From Ichthyophis bannanicus (taxonomy: Eukaryota > Chordata > Amphibia > Gymnophiona > Ichthyophiidae), in contig CM066039.1 of NCBI GenBank assembly GCA_033557465.1, forward strand, positions 397,625,440 through 397,689,439: DNA of 64,000 nt. The letters are read 5' to 3'. The position numbers were made by a program, and so were the translations under genes. The notes below the pieces were generated by a model. It was not told where the DNA came from, ran no database searches, and saw only the letters and a program-made list of their open reading frames with translations. Shown one piece after another: positions 41,446 through 52,117 of the stretch. Position 1 is the stretch's first letter. Every line of letters starts with the position of its first letter.

Positions 41446-42302
41446 ATGGGAGGGATGGAGTCCACGCAAACTCCGTTGGACTGTATGATCACGAATTTCC
41501 ATAAAGGATTTTCAGGAGACTACGGCATAAGAATGTCTCCATCTAGATTAAGAATGTTATGTGATAGGGAGTGGCCTGTGCTAGCTACTTCATGGCCCCG
41601 TGGGTGCACCTTTGATGTAGAAATAGTTTCCTGTGTTCATCAGCTTGTACAAAAAGCGCACCCTGATCAGTTCCCCTACATAGATTCCTGGTTGGGTGTT
41701 TGCGAAAGGCAGCCCTCTTGGGTAAAGCGCTGCTATGAGGAACAGTGTAAAATATTAGTAGCAACCACTAAGGGGACCCGGAAGGTTGAGGAGAGGAAGC
41801 CGCCTGTGTATTCTGCTTCAGAGTCCCCAGAAATCCTGGCCCGTTTACCCCAGTACCCGCATAGGTTAGTTCCCCCACCTCCGCTACCTGAAGCTGAACC
41901 TGATGAGGTACCTCAGCAATTACCACTGTAGCAGCAAAAGAAGCCCACTTCCCCAAGTGATAGCCCCGAGTCTGGCCCAAGTACGTCGGGGGGGGGGGGC
42001 CAGGGTCCTCCGACGATACAGAAAGCGGAGGCTCTCCTGCCAGTTCAGGGTCACCCACCAAGGAAGCTTATACCCGGCAGCCATATGATTTAAGAAGTGT
42101 AACCCCGAAGAAGAAGGAGAAAGCAGGGCGCCTAATGCCATTGCGACAAGTGCCTGGTTTACCTATCCTAAATGATCAGGGCCAGATGGCGCCAGGACCA
42201 ACTAGTCTAATATGCGTGCCTTTTTCCACTACTGATTTATTAAACTGGAAAACGCATTATGCATCCTATACTGAGAAGCCCCAAGAATTGACAGAGTTAA
42301 TG
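41446..42302 (+). pseudogene. ERV-B gag, first part (MA to start of CA), broken
   Basis: MGGMES begins a matrix domain (GDYGIRMSPSRLRML, HPDQFPYIDSWLGV, RCYEEQCKILV). A KPPVYS motif gives a PPxY-type late domain. A stop after VPQQLPL (about 41931) and a G-run near 41990 break the linker. Capsid resumes at MPLRQVPGLP (42135) with PFSTTDLLNWKTHYASY and stops at ELTELM, where a DIRS-like element is inserted. Confidence 0.87.
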
Positions 42303-42845
42303 TCTATTCCTTTCCATTTCTCCGGGCCAGTCCAGGGAAGGTTAGGTTGTCAATCCCCTTCAGCAGCTGAGGATATGAAGACATCAAGTTTTCTTGAGCC
42401 GTGAAGCCCCTCCCCCTGGTGTCAACTGTCAGTCTTTCATTCCTCAGCAGCTGAAAGGGATCGTTGTTAGCTCTCTCCTTCAGGTTTTGTTTATTTATGT
42501 TATTTTAATTGGCTCTAGCAGAGCTGATTTGTTCCATAGTCCTGCTTTAAAAAAATTTCTATTCTAATGTATTCTTCCTAGCAGGGAGATTTACATTTTT
42601 ATTGATCAATGTTCTCTTCCTAGCAGGGAGACAGACATTGCACTAAATCAATGTGTCTTCCTAGCAGGGAGATAGACATTGCTTTTTAATACGGACTTTG
42701 GCAGAGCCTACCTGAAGTGTTCCGTTTATTTTCAAGAAAAGTGCAGTCAAGCTGGGAGCCCCAGCTCTTTCTCTGCATTGAAAATTGATTACATTCTAAC
42801 TGTCCCGCTAGCAGCGGGTCAAGCTGAGGAAAAATTTATGCAGGT

Positions 42846-44006
42846 TTGCAGTGTCCCCGATGTTCACAGGCTTTCTGGATCATCGCGGTTTTTATAAGGG
42901 TACTTGTTTTTTCCATTTGTGCTCTGCCGCGGCAGTCAAAGGAGACAAGATTTGAAGTGTGCAGTTCTGTTTCTATAGAGGGATGTAAAGGCTCTGCTTC
43001 ACTTCCAGCAGATCTTCCTATTTCTGAGGACCCTGGAGAGGGTACTTCTCAAATTAAAGAGATTATTAAGGATCCTTTGGATCTTTTTGCTTCTCAGCTC
43101 CCTGTGGCTGCAGCTCAAGTGGAAACAGAAGCTTTTTCTGTTTCAGGATTAGATGTGCCTTATGAAGAGCTGGAAGACAGGGAAATTGCTCCTGGTGAGG
43201 ACCCCAATATGTTTCGGGTTTTTCGCAAGGAGGAGCTTTCAGCTCTCATTTCTCATTCTTTATCTGCATTAAACCTGTTGCTTCCTGATACATCTCAGGA
43301 TACTTTAGAGGATCCTTTATTGCAGGGATTTAAAGCGGAACAGCGCTCCTTCCCAATGCACAGGGTCATAAGGCAGATGATTGAATCCGAATGGGAATGT
43401 CCGGAAGCTTCCCTTCGTGGCAGCCGTGCTTTATCCCGCCTTTATCCTTTGCCGCAGGAAGAAAAAGAGTTGTTAAAGATGCCTAAGGTGGATGCGATAG
43501 TGGCAGCAGTGACAAAGAAAACTACTATTCCAATTGAAGGAACAGCTGCTCTTAAAGATTTACAGGACAGAAAGTTAGAAGTCTTTCTTAAGCAATCGTT
43601 TGATTCTTCTGCGTTAGCCCTACAAGCCGCGGTTTGTGGGGCATACGTGTCTAGAGCATCCATTCGGTGGCTTCAGGGAGATATATCTGGAGCAGAAATT
43701 GCTAAGTTAGAATCGGCGGCTGCTTATATGGCAGATGCCTTTTATGATCTGCTGCGGATGGCTGCTAAGTCAATGTCATCATTGATTGCGGCTAGACGTT
43801 TCTTGTGGTTGCGTAACTGGGCAGCAGATGTGTCTTCTAAATCGCGTCTTAGCAAATTACCATATAAGGGGAAATTGCTTTTTGGAGAGGCTCTGGATAA
43901 AATTATTAAAGATTTAAGTGATTCTAAGGGAGGTCGTTTGCCTGAGGATAGACAAAGGCCTGTTCGTGCCTTAGGAGTTTTTTCGAGGTGCTGGACGAGA
44001 TTTTAG
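42846..44006 (+). CDS. DIRS-like ORF1 (Gag-like) protein
   Basis: The 386-codon frame opens at a TTG; the first in-frame ATG is near 43208, so the true start is unclear. The C-terminal third has FLWLRNWAADVSSKSRLSKL and LLFGEALDKIIKDLSD, a block I know from ORF1 proteins of vertebrate DIRS elements. The rest is helical and acidic. It overlaps the RT ORF by about 19 bases in another frame, as is common in DIRS elements. The function is presumed nucleic-acid packaging. Confidence 0.75.
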   Translation: MQCPRCSQAFWIIAVFIRVLVFSICALPRQSKETRFEVCSSVSIEGCKGSASLPADLPISEDPGEGTSQIKEIIKDPLDLFASQLPVAAAQVETEAFSVSGLDVPYEELEDREIAPGEDPNMFRVFRKEELSALISHSLSALNLLLPDTSQDTLEDPLLQGFKAEQRSFPMHRVIRQMIESEWECPEASLRGSRALSRLYPLPQEEKELLKMPKVDAIVAAVTKKTTIPIEGTAALKDLQDRKLEVFLKQSFDSSALALQAAVCGAYVSRASIRWLQGDISGAEIAKLESAAAYMADAFYDLLRMAAKSMSSLIAARRFLWLRNWAADVSSKSRLSKLPYKGKLLFGEALDKIIKDLSDSKGGRLPEDRQRPVRALGVFSRCWTRF

Positions 44007-44851
44007 GAGATTTCGGGGAGCGCGATTTGTTCCTTATTCCAGAGGTCGTTCGGGATTTCGCAGACAGTCCTTTCGTGGAGCAAGAGGCTACGGTAGATCT
44101 TACTTCCCGTCTTCTCAAAATGCATCCAAAAAGCCACAATGAAGGTCTCCTGGTCCAGGCATTTGTTCCTGTAGGAGGCCGTCTACAGAGATTTTCAAAG
44201 GCCTGGACCGAGATCACCACAGACAAATGGGTGTTGGAGATAGTTCAAAAAGGGTATGCACTAGATTTCGCTTTCCCCTTGTCTCCAGCTTTCGTCCTGT
44301 CTCCCTGTCCTCCAGGGTTAAAGGAAAAAGCGATAGTGGGGACGATTTTTCATCTATTACACCTACAGGCTATTGTTCCGGTGCCGCAAGACCAGTACGG
44401 TCAAGGTCGATACTCGATTTATTTCGTCGTTCCGAAGAAAAAGGATTCTTTTCGTCCAGTACTCGATCTCAGGGGCGTCAACCGTGCTTTGCGGGTGCCT
44501 CATTTTCGCATGGAGACACTGCGTACGGTAATTCGAGCAGTGCGTCCAGGGGAATTCCTCTCGTCAATAGATCTTACGGAGGCTTATCTTCACATTCCAA
44601 TAAGGCTTTCCCATCAAAAGTTTTTACGTTTTGCACTTCCAATGGGTCATTTCCAGTTTCAAGCTCTGCCCTTTGGCCTTGCAACGGCTCCGCGGATTTT
44701 CACAAAACTCATGGTAGTGGTAGCGGCGGCTCTAAGAAAAGAGGGCATCAGAGTCCATCCTTACCTCGACGATTGGTTGATCAGGGCAGATTCTCATTTG
44801 GCTTCGGAAGTAGCAACAGCTCGAGTTGTTCAACTTTTAGAACAACTATAG
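43988..44851 (+). CDS. DIRS-like reverse transcriptase, C-terminally truncated
   Basis: The 287-codon frame has VPVGGRLQRFSKAW, WVLEIVQKGYALDF, YSIYFVVPKKKDSFRPVLDL, SSIDLTEAYLHIPI, LPFGLATAPRIFTK and the catalytic box HPYLDDWLI, all in the order seen in DIRS RTs. It stops at 44851, before the thumb and RNase H. The element end follows about 20 bases later, so the truncation is part of the inserted copy. Confidence 0.88.
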   Translation: MLDEILGDFGERDLFLIPEVVRDFADSPFVEQEATVDLTSRLLKMHPKSHNEGLLVQAFVPVGGRLQRFSKAWTEITTDKWVLEIVQKGYALDFAFPLSPAFVLSPCPPGLKEKAIVGTIFHLLHLQAIVPVPQDQYGQGRYSIYFVVPKKKDSFRPVLDLRGVNRALRVPHFRMETLRTVIRAVRPGEFLSSIDLTEAYLHIPIRLSHQKFLRFALPMGHFQFQALPFGLATAPRIFTKLMVVVAAALRKEGIRVHPYLDDWLIRADSHLASEVATARVVQLLEQL

Positions 44852-44873
44852 CAGGTAAGAACTAATTTCATTG

Positions 44874-45743
44874 TATAATGCAAACTCATCAGCCTACCTG
44901 GACTGACTGTCGCCAGCTCCTGTCCACTCTCTTTACTACTGAGGAGCGAGCGCGGATTGTGCAAGCAGCCATCCGCTGGTTAGAAGAGAATCCCGAAGAG
45001 GCGGGGGAAATGAATCTCCCACAAGCAGCTGCCGCAGCTTTCCCAAATGAAGATCCTAGATGGGATCCAAATGATGAAAGGGGGGGGCGGCGGCCCTTAC
45101 GTGATTTCACCAGGCTTTGCTGCAGGGCCTGAGGAAGGGAGGCCAGAGGGCCATGAATATCAGGAAGGTATCTGAAGTTATCCAGGGTCCAGATGAGAGC
45201 CCAGTGGCCTTTCATGAGCGGTTGTCTGAAGCCTATAGATTATATACCCCATACGATCCCGCCGCTCAGGAGAATTTGCGCATGGTAAATGCAGCCTTTG
45301 TTAGTCAGTCCCAGAGAGACATAAAACGAAAATTACAGAAACTGGATGGATTTGCGGGCATGAATACAGCACAGTTAATGGAAGTTGCTCAGAAAGTGTT
45401 TGTGAATTGTGAAAATGAGCGTGACAGAGAAAGTGAACGTAAAATGAAGAAAGCAGATCTTCTTGCTGCCGCTTTAGTTGAACGACGTGAAGGAGGTTTT
45501 CCTAACCAAAGGACTAGAGAACGTGGAAGAGGCCACGGAACTAGCAGGCCTCCTTTGGGTGTGAATCAGTGCGCCCATTGTAGAGAAGAAGGACATTGGA
45601 GAAATGAATGCCCGCATCTTGACTCCACCCCCAGGAGGGGAGGAGGGAATCCCTGGAGAACAGGAGACCGATTTCAGAGTCGTGGAGGAATGAACCGAGC
45701 ACAGTTCCAGTGAGAGAGAGAAGAAGCAGCAACGGGCTATGAC
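44874..45743 (+). pseudogene. ERV-B gag, second part (CA and NC), broken
   Basis: Capsid continues with QTHQPTWTDCRQLLSTLF. A G-run near 45080 shifts frame. From 45117 the frame gives VAFHERLSEAYRLYTPYD, KLQKLDGFAGMN and the zinc knuckle CAHCREEGHWRNEC. A TGA after QFQ (45714) stands where ERV-A has CGA. The coding sequence is then interrupted by the hAT MITE. Confidence 0.88.
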
Positions 45744-46091
45744 CACTGTTCCCTCTAAGCTGTGCGCGTGTGCGCGCGCACACACCTTGCCGAGCGAGCG
45801 CACATACTTTACAACAGAGCGCACAAAAATTACGGTTCTGATTCTGATAGAAAACAACACAGACATCTTAAAATTGAAAAGTTGTTGTGTATTTACGGTT
45901 TTCACAATTTGTACAATATTTTCTAGTGCAATCAATGTGGTGTACATACTGTATTTTGACATGTAGTCAAATTGTAAAGTATATAATTACGAGTGTCGTT
46001 ATGTTGTGCACAAAAATTTAACCTTCCTTCAAAAGCTGCACAGCTGATATTTTATGCGCACACAGCCTACAGAAAATTAGAGGGAACATTG
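45744..46091. mobile_element. hAT-type MITE in ERV-B gag
   Basis: Ends CACTGTTCCCTCTAA and TTAGAGGGAACATTG are inverted repeats with one mismatch. A perfect 8-bp duplication GCTATGAC lies at 45736-45743 and 46092-46099. The 348-bp interior has a GC-alternating block (CGCGTGTGCGCGCG) and no ORF. Confidence 0.93.
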
Positions 46092-46120
46092 GCTATGACA
46101 TGGATGAAGTGGATGAAGAC

Positions 46121-46123
46121 TAG
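46121..46123 (+). promoter_or_regulatory. ERV-B gag-pol amber codon
   Basis: UAG after the acidic DEVDED segment, followed by an open frame into protease. It matches the amber codon of ERV-A and ERV-C. Confidence 0.75.
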
Positions 46124-49100
46124 GTCAGACCAAGCTCCAAGTTCACCCTGGGTCCCCAGGAGCCTATGATCAATTTGAAAGTACGGGACCAATATATGGA
46201 CTTTATGGTAGATACAGGAGCAGAACATTCAGTGGTGGCAAAGCCAGTGGCTCCTCTTTCCTCTCGATCTGTCACCATTGTTGGGGCCACTGGGAACAGG
46301 GCCACCAAGCCATTCCTGCAGAACCGTATGTGTGAACTAGGGGGACAGAAAATAACGCACCAGTTCTTGTATATGCCTGAATGCCCTATTCCACTCTTGG
46401 GCCGAGATATGCTTGCAAAGCTTCAGGCGCAGATATCCTTTGCTGAAGGGGGAGAAATGCAAATGACTGTGAACCCAAAGCCTGCTGGATTGATGGTGCT
46501 AACTGTTCCCTGAGAAGAAGAATGGCAGTTCTATAGTACACCTCTAATCAAGTCAACCAGTTCCTGTATACCCACCAACCTTATAGCCCCACCTGAAGTA
46601 TGGGCAGAAGATAATCCACCTGGCTAGCGAAGAACATAGCCCCTGTCATCGTCACCCTCAAGCCAGGAGTGGAACCAGTGCATGTGAAACAGTATCCTCT
46701 TCCCCGACTAGCCATTGAAGGAATCCACTGCCACCTGATGAAACTGTTGAAGTATGGACTTCTCAAAGAGTGCCAGTCACCTTGGAACACCCCTCTTCTC
46801 CCAGTCAAGAAACCTGGGACAGGGGATTACCGCCCAGTACAAGATTTAAGGCAGGTAAATGATGCAGTTGAAACCATACACCCAGTGGTGCCAAATCCTT
46901 ATACTCTCTTGGGACTGATCCCCGCTGAGGCTACTCATTTCACCGTCCTGGACCTGAAAGATGCCTTTTTCTGCATACGCCTAGCCCCCACCAGTCAGCT
47001 TTTGTTTGCTTTTGAATGGCAAGACCCCACAACAGGGAAGCGTGGCCAACTCACCTGGACTCGATTACCTCAAGGATTCAATAATTCACCTACTCTCTTC
47101 AGTGCTGCCCTGAATCAAGATCTTTCAAGTTACTCAGTGAACCCAGGACAAAGGGTTCTCCTTCAGTATGTGGATGACCTGCTCATAGCCACCAAATCAG
47201 AAAGTGAATGTCTACAAGCCACCAGTGAACTCCTGTACCTTCTGAATGAGGCTGGATACAAAGTCTCAAGAGCCAAGGCGCAACTGTGTCAAACTAAAGT
47301 TAAGTATCTAGGGTTCCAGTTGTCCAGTGGAATTCGACACTTGGGACCCGAACGTAAAGAAGCTGTATGCAGTATTCCCACTCCAACCACCAGGAGGCAA
47401 GTAAGAGCCTTCCTGGGGGCCGTAAGATACTGTCGCATATGGATCCCCAATTTTGCGCTACTAGCAAAACCATTGTATCAAGTTACCAAAGGAATGGAAA
47501 AGTCTCCACTGGAGTGGGGACCAGAACAGGATGCAGCATTCCAATCTCTGAAAAGCGCTCTGATGTCATCACCAGCTCTGGGTCTCCCAGATGTCCAGAA
47601 ACCTTTCCATCTCTACGTCCATGAGTCACAAGGAAATGCGTTGGGGGTACTGACTCAATCTCTTGGATCTTGGCAACGGCCAGTAGCCTACTTGTCAAAA
47701 CAGTTGGATGTGGTAGCAAAAGGTTGGCCCCCTTGTTTGAGAGCTGTTGCAGCAACAGCCCTTTTAGTGAGCGAAGCAGACAAGCTCACTCTGAGACAGA
47801 ATCTTCAAGTTACTGTGCTGCATTCTGTCCTGACCCTCATGGAACACAAAGGAAGTTTCTGGCTAACGAATTCCCGAATGTTGAAATATCAGAGTATGCT
47901 GTGTGAAAACCCCCAGATACAGTTAAAAGTCAGTCAAGCCCTGAATCCTGCTACGTTGTTCCCGATTGGTCCTGGGCCCCCTGATCATGACTGTTTAGAA
48001 ACTATGGACACTGTATTTTCAAGTCGCCCAGATCTAACTGATGTCCCTCTGGAGGACCCTGAACGGACTTTCTTTGTGGATGGAAGCAGTCTTGCCATCA
48101 ATGGACATCATTGTGCCGGATATGCAGTGGTGACCCTTGATCTGGTAGTTGAGTCCTCAGCTCTGGCCCCAGGAACTTCAGCACAGAAGGCTGAACTGAT
48201 AGCTCTCACTAGAGCACTGACATTAGGAGAAGGACTCCGCTTAAATGTGTACACAGATTCCAAATATGCCTTTACAACTTTGCACGCACATGGAGTCTTG
48301 TATAAAGAACAGGGGTTGATCACCTCAGGGGGCAGGTCCATTAGGTATGGGCCCGAGATATTGATATTATTAGATGCTGTATGGGCCCCTAAGCAAGTTG
48401 CAGTCATGCACTGTCGAGGTCATCAGGCAGGAGCAGGAGAAGTTACCCGAGGGAACAGGTTTGCTGATGCCACAGCCCGAAAAGCAGCTACGACTGGTCG
48501 AGCTGTGACCCAAGATACTCCGATGCAAGCAGCTTTATTCCCTGTGCCCCTTAGCTCATGGGCTCCCCGATATACTACAAGAGAGTTAGATTATTTCTGT
48601 GAAAAAGAGGGAGGGGTCCTAACAGAGGAAGGTTGGATAGTGCTGCCACCCCCAGAGGGTAGCTCACCTCCAGGTCCCACAGTCATTCCTGAAGCATTGG
48701 GGCCAGCCTTTGTTCATGCTTTTCATCAGACCACACATTATGGGAAAACGGCCATGGAAAGAGCCCTAAGATCCCATTTCTATATCTCACTATTAGGATC
48801 CCTGTCCGCTTCAGTGGCACAGCAGTGTTTGACATGTGCCAGGAATAATGCAAAGCAAGGTCCCATTCCACCCCGAGAGTTCAGTCAGTAGGGGTGACCC
48901 CTATGAGTGATATTCAGGTGGACTTTACTGAAATGCCACGAGTAAACGGATATCACTACCTGTTAGTTCTAGTTTGCACATTTTCTGGGTGGGTAGAAGC
49001 CTGTCCCACCCGAACTGAGAAAACTCGAGAAGTCACTAAAATACTGCTCCATGAGATTATTCCTCGATTTGGAATACCATTGACTATAGGATCAGATAAT

Positions 49101-49228
49101 GGACCCTCATTTGTGTCCCAAGTGACTCAACAGTTAGCTCGAGCTCTACAGATACAATGGAAGCTGCACACTGCCTATAGACCCCAGAGTTCAGGGAAAG
49201 TAGAGCGCATGAATAGAACCCTGAAGTC
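46124..49228 (+). pseudogene. ERV-B pro-pol, main part (protease, RT, RNase H, integrase core), broken
   Basis: Protease has MVDTGAEHSVV and PIPLLGRDM. A TGA at about 46512 replaces the CGA of ERV-A, and a 1-base loss near 46625 shifts frame. The 740-codon frame (46669-48891) holds RT with TRLPQGFNNSP and LQYVDDLLIA, and RNase H with FFVDGSS, AELIALTRAL, VYTDSKYAF and HCRGHQAG. The integrase zinc region (HQTTH...CLTC) comes last. A 2-base insertion near 48878 shifts frame into the integrase core ([23 protein letters not shown]). That core is cut by a Harbinger MITE at 49232. Confidence 0.92.
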
Positions 49229-49362
49229 TTAGGGGTATGTTTACTAAACCGGGCTAACGGTTAACCCGGGCTATCTGCAACTAGGTCCCATTGAATAATA
49301 TGGGACCTAGTGGCAGATAACCCGGGTTAACCGTTAGCCCGGTTTAGTAAACAAACCCCTTA
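49229..49362. mobile_element. Palindromic PIF/Harbinger-type MITE in integrase
   Basis: The 128-bp element (49232-49359) is one near-perfect palindrome. Ends are GGGGTATGTTTACTAAACC and GGTTTAGTAAACAAACCCC, and the arms pair over about 60 bp. The 3-bp duplication TTA (49229-49231, 49360-49362) fits the TWA preference of PIF/Harbinger. Confidence 0.88.
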
Positions 49363-49887
49363 GTTTACCAAGCTTTGTCAAGAAACACACCTAAAGTGGC
49401 TCCAGGTTCTCCCTATAGCCCTTCTTAGGATACGTTCTGCTCCAACCAAGTCTTTAGGAGTTTCCCCTTTTGAGATTTTGTATGGGCGACCTCCACCCAT
49501 TGTACAGGGAATTAAAGGAGATATGAAACAAATTGGATCTGAAATAACTAGACAAGAACTATTGGCTTTAGGTTCTGTTTTGCAGAGTCTTCATACCTGG
49601 GTGCAAGATCGATTGCCCATTAACCTAACAGAGCCTCTGCATCCCTTCAAGCCAGGAGTGTCAGTGTGGATCAAGGAGTGGAGAAAGACCCTGCTGGCAC
49701 CGCATTGGAAGGGACCTTATGTTGTCATCCTGTCAACCCCAACTCAGTAAAAGTTGCAGAACTCGAACCCTGGATCCATCACAGTCGAGTGAAGCCGGCA
49801 GCTGCTCCTGAACCTGGTCAATGGACCTCAGTAAATGACCCTGAGACTCCATTGCGACTCACATTGTGGAGACAACCAGCGTTGTAA
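49363..49887 (+). pseudogene. ERV-B integrase C-terminal part, broken
   Basis: After the MITE, frames give YGRPPPIVQGIKGDM, RQELLALGSVLQSLHTWVQD, KPGVSVWIKEW and then, after a shift near 49745, VAELEPWIHHSRVKPAA. This is the C-terminal DNA-binding region of a gammaretroviral integrase. Stops near 49390-49450 add to the damage. Confidence 0.88.
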
Positions 49888-50009
49888 GAGTCTTCAGAAT
49901 CTACAATCCCACCCCTGTCACGCAAGGGTGGCAGTCGAAGCAGAGAAGGGAAAAAACTCTACAAGCTCATCGTACCCGATATTTCAGTTGACCTCTAAAG
50001 ACTGTAATC

Positions 50010-50090
50010 ATGATGTTCCTCTACTACTGTTTTATGGGAGTAATAACCCTGGGATTCCTGGAAAAGACTTTTGCCTTACCCCCTTGTGCA
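50010..50090 (+). pseudogene. ERV-B env, signal peptide piece
   Basis: The env start is taken at the ATG at 50010. A hydrophobic signal peptide (FMGVITLGFLEKTFA) is followed by LPPCA, where the Penelope-like insertion begins. The next residues (ACITTTRTG) are encoded at 53135. Confidence 0.8.
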
Positions 50091-50592
50091 ATAGCAAAAA
50101 AAAAAAGCCTACAGGTAAGGGCTAATTGGCAAATAGATCAAAACCCAACCTCAGAACATTGACCTTCAAATTTAGATATATAATTTTTTTGTCGGAGCTG
50201 ACCGTAGGAAGGTCGGATAGAAAGCCGACCCACACCAAGCGGGCAACCACTTTTTATTATGTTAAGGTTCTTCACCACAAGTAAAATTTCAAATTTTCAA
50301 AATAATAAGCTGAAAACTTATCTTAGATAGAAACGCTGATTTTTGGATAATTCTCAACACGACGCACACGTTTCAGGCACTATCACCCTGTATCAAGTGT
50401 AAAATCCAAAATTCACAAGTTCAGCAATCATCCTTAGTAACGCTGTCGTTGCAGCACAGGTCATATCTTTTAAATAATGGCAGAACAAACGCCATTTTAA
50501 AGAGAGAACCAACCAATCAGATTGGGAAAACCCCCACATGACGGGGAACCCCTGATCTGATTGGTAAAAACTTGAGTGACGACAACACTCAT

Positions 50593-51996
50593 TCAAAGCA
50601 GGCTCTGCCATTCGATTTCTCTATTAAGACCTCCCGGCTCCATTGAATCAAGATAGAATATCCAGCGTTGTTCTAAAAATTGAAGTTTATCTTCCCTTGA
50701 CCCTCCACGGGGATTATTAGGAGCTTGATCCAATATAGTCCAATTAAGGTGGTCAAAAGTATGGCAAAAGTCAATACAATGAGAGACCAGCGGAGCAGAA
50801 AGTACTGCATGACGAAGCCGAGATGCATGTTCGCTCAGACGGCGTTTTATAGGACGTATTGTTCTCCCAACATATACAAGGGAACATGGGCACTGAATTA
50901 GATACACTACAAAGGTAGAGTCACATGTCGTATCCCAACGACGTTGATATACTCGATGAGTTTTCGGATGTTGCCAATCTATACCTGTAAGTGTTGTGTC
51001 ACAAAAAACACATTGCTGACATGCAGTATGGCCAATAGTAGGGGGATGATATTTTAAACGATCTTCTTGCATAGATGTTTTTACCAAAATGTTACCTAGA
51101 TTGCGACCCCTAGAAAAAGCAATCTGTAAAGGCACATTAAAACAGTCATGTAATTGAAGAATTGGCCAATGTGTTTTAAGAATCCGTAGCACATCCATAC
51201 TTCGGGCTGTATATGGCAGTATCCCAGTTATCTTAGATTCTTCTGTAGATCTTGAAGAAGTATATGCAGGGTCCAACAACCATTCTCTATGGGTATAATG
51301 TGCTCTTTTGTACGCTTGAGCAACTACAGAAGCCGGGTATCCCCGAGATTTTAACCGATAACAAAGATCATTAGCATGAGATCTAAACTCCTCAATAGAA
51401 TGGCATAGACGACGTAATCGGAGAAATTGCCCATATGGAAGCCCACATCGGAGGGGACCAGGATGGTAACTATTGTAATGCAGTAAACTGTTCCTTTGAA
51501 CAGATTTACGATATACAGAAGTATATAAATGCCCATTATCAAGACGAATCTGAAGGTCAAGAAACTCTATACTATCTTTATCTATATGTGCAGTAAAGGC
51601 TATATTTGGTTTTAATCCATTCAACCAATCAATAAATTTTTGCAGAGACCCCACATCCGCAATCCAAATAAAGAAAACATCATCAAGGAAACGCTTCCAT
51701 AACAGCACATGTTGATATAGGGCTGACTGCTCAATCAAAGATGACTCCATATCAGCTAAATAAAGAGTAGCAATCGAGGGAGCCATCGTAGCTCCCATGG
51801 CAATTCCCGATAGCTGTTGATAGTAGATTCCTTCAGACACAAAATAATTGCGGGTAAGAACCAATTCCGCTAGCTGTAATAAAAATTGTTTAGGTAGGCG
51901 TTCAGGTGCAAATGAAAATTTTTGTTGCAGCAAATTCAAAGCCTCAATCTGATCAATTTTAGTATATAGGGAAACTATATCAAGAGTCACCAACAA
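50593..51996 (-). CDS. Penelope-like RT with GIY-YIG endonuclease, 5' truncated
   Basis: The 467-codon frame starts inside the RT (LVTLDIVSLYTKI), so the Met at 51996 is not the native start. RT motifs include GIAMGATMAPSIATLYLA and KRFLDDVFFIW (catalytic DD). A linker with cysteine pairs (CQQCVFCDTT) leads to the GIY-YIG nuclease: VVYLIQCPCSLVYVGRT, then RRLSEHASRL. RT followed by GIY-YIG identifies Penelope-like elements. The frame is uninterrupted, showing the insertion is fairly recent. Confidence 0.92.
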   Translation of the reverse strand: MLVTLDIVSLYTKIDQIEALNLLQQKFSFAPERLPKQFLLQLAELVLTRNYFVSEGIYYQQLSGIAMGATMAPSIATLYLADMESSLIEQSALYQHVLLWKRFLDDVFFIWIADVGSLQKFIDWLNGLKPNIAFTAHIDKDSIEFLDLQIRLDNGHLYTSVYRKSVQRNSLLHYNSYHPGPLRCGLPYGQFLRLRRLCHSIEEFRSHANDLCYRLKSRGYPASVVAQAYKRAHYTHREWLLDPAYTSSRSTEESKITGILPYTARSMDVLRILKTHWPILQLHDCFNVPLQIAFSRGRNLGNILVKTSMQEDRLKYHPPTIGHTACQQCVFCDTTLTGIDWQHPKTHRVYQRRWDTTCDSTFVVYLIQCPCSLVYVGRTIRPIKRRLSEHASRLRHAVLSAPLVSHCIDFCHTFDHLNWTILDQAPNNPRGGSREDKLQFLEQRWIFYLDSMEPGGLNREIEWQSLL

Positions 51997-52117
51997 AGCC
52001 CCTGTAGGAACAACTAAATCTGAAATCAGTTGTAAAAGGTGAGTCGAATCCCTAAGGTAGGATCGACGGATTCTTAAAACACATTGGCCAATTCTTCAAT
52101 TACATGACTGTTTTAAT

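Larger units (their letters stand above)
42303..44873 (+). mobile_element. DIRS-like retrotransposon fragment inserted in ERV-B gag
   Basis: Gag capsid stops at 42302 and resumes at 44874, so these 2571 bp are foreign. They carry a DIRS-type ORF1 and an overlapping RT that lacks its C-terminal part, RNase H, methylase and tyrosine recombinase. The 3' side is therefore missing, and no terminal or split repeats were found. Three short repeats with CTTCCTAGCAGGGAGA stand near 42569, 42611 and 42658 in the 5' non-coding part. Confidence 0.85.

Noticed and set aside
44227..44865. 212-codon Ser/Phe-rich plus frame
   Set aside because: Alternative-frame shadow of the DIRS-like reverse transcriptase.
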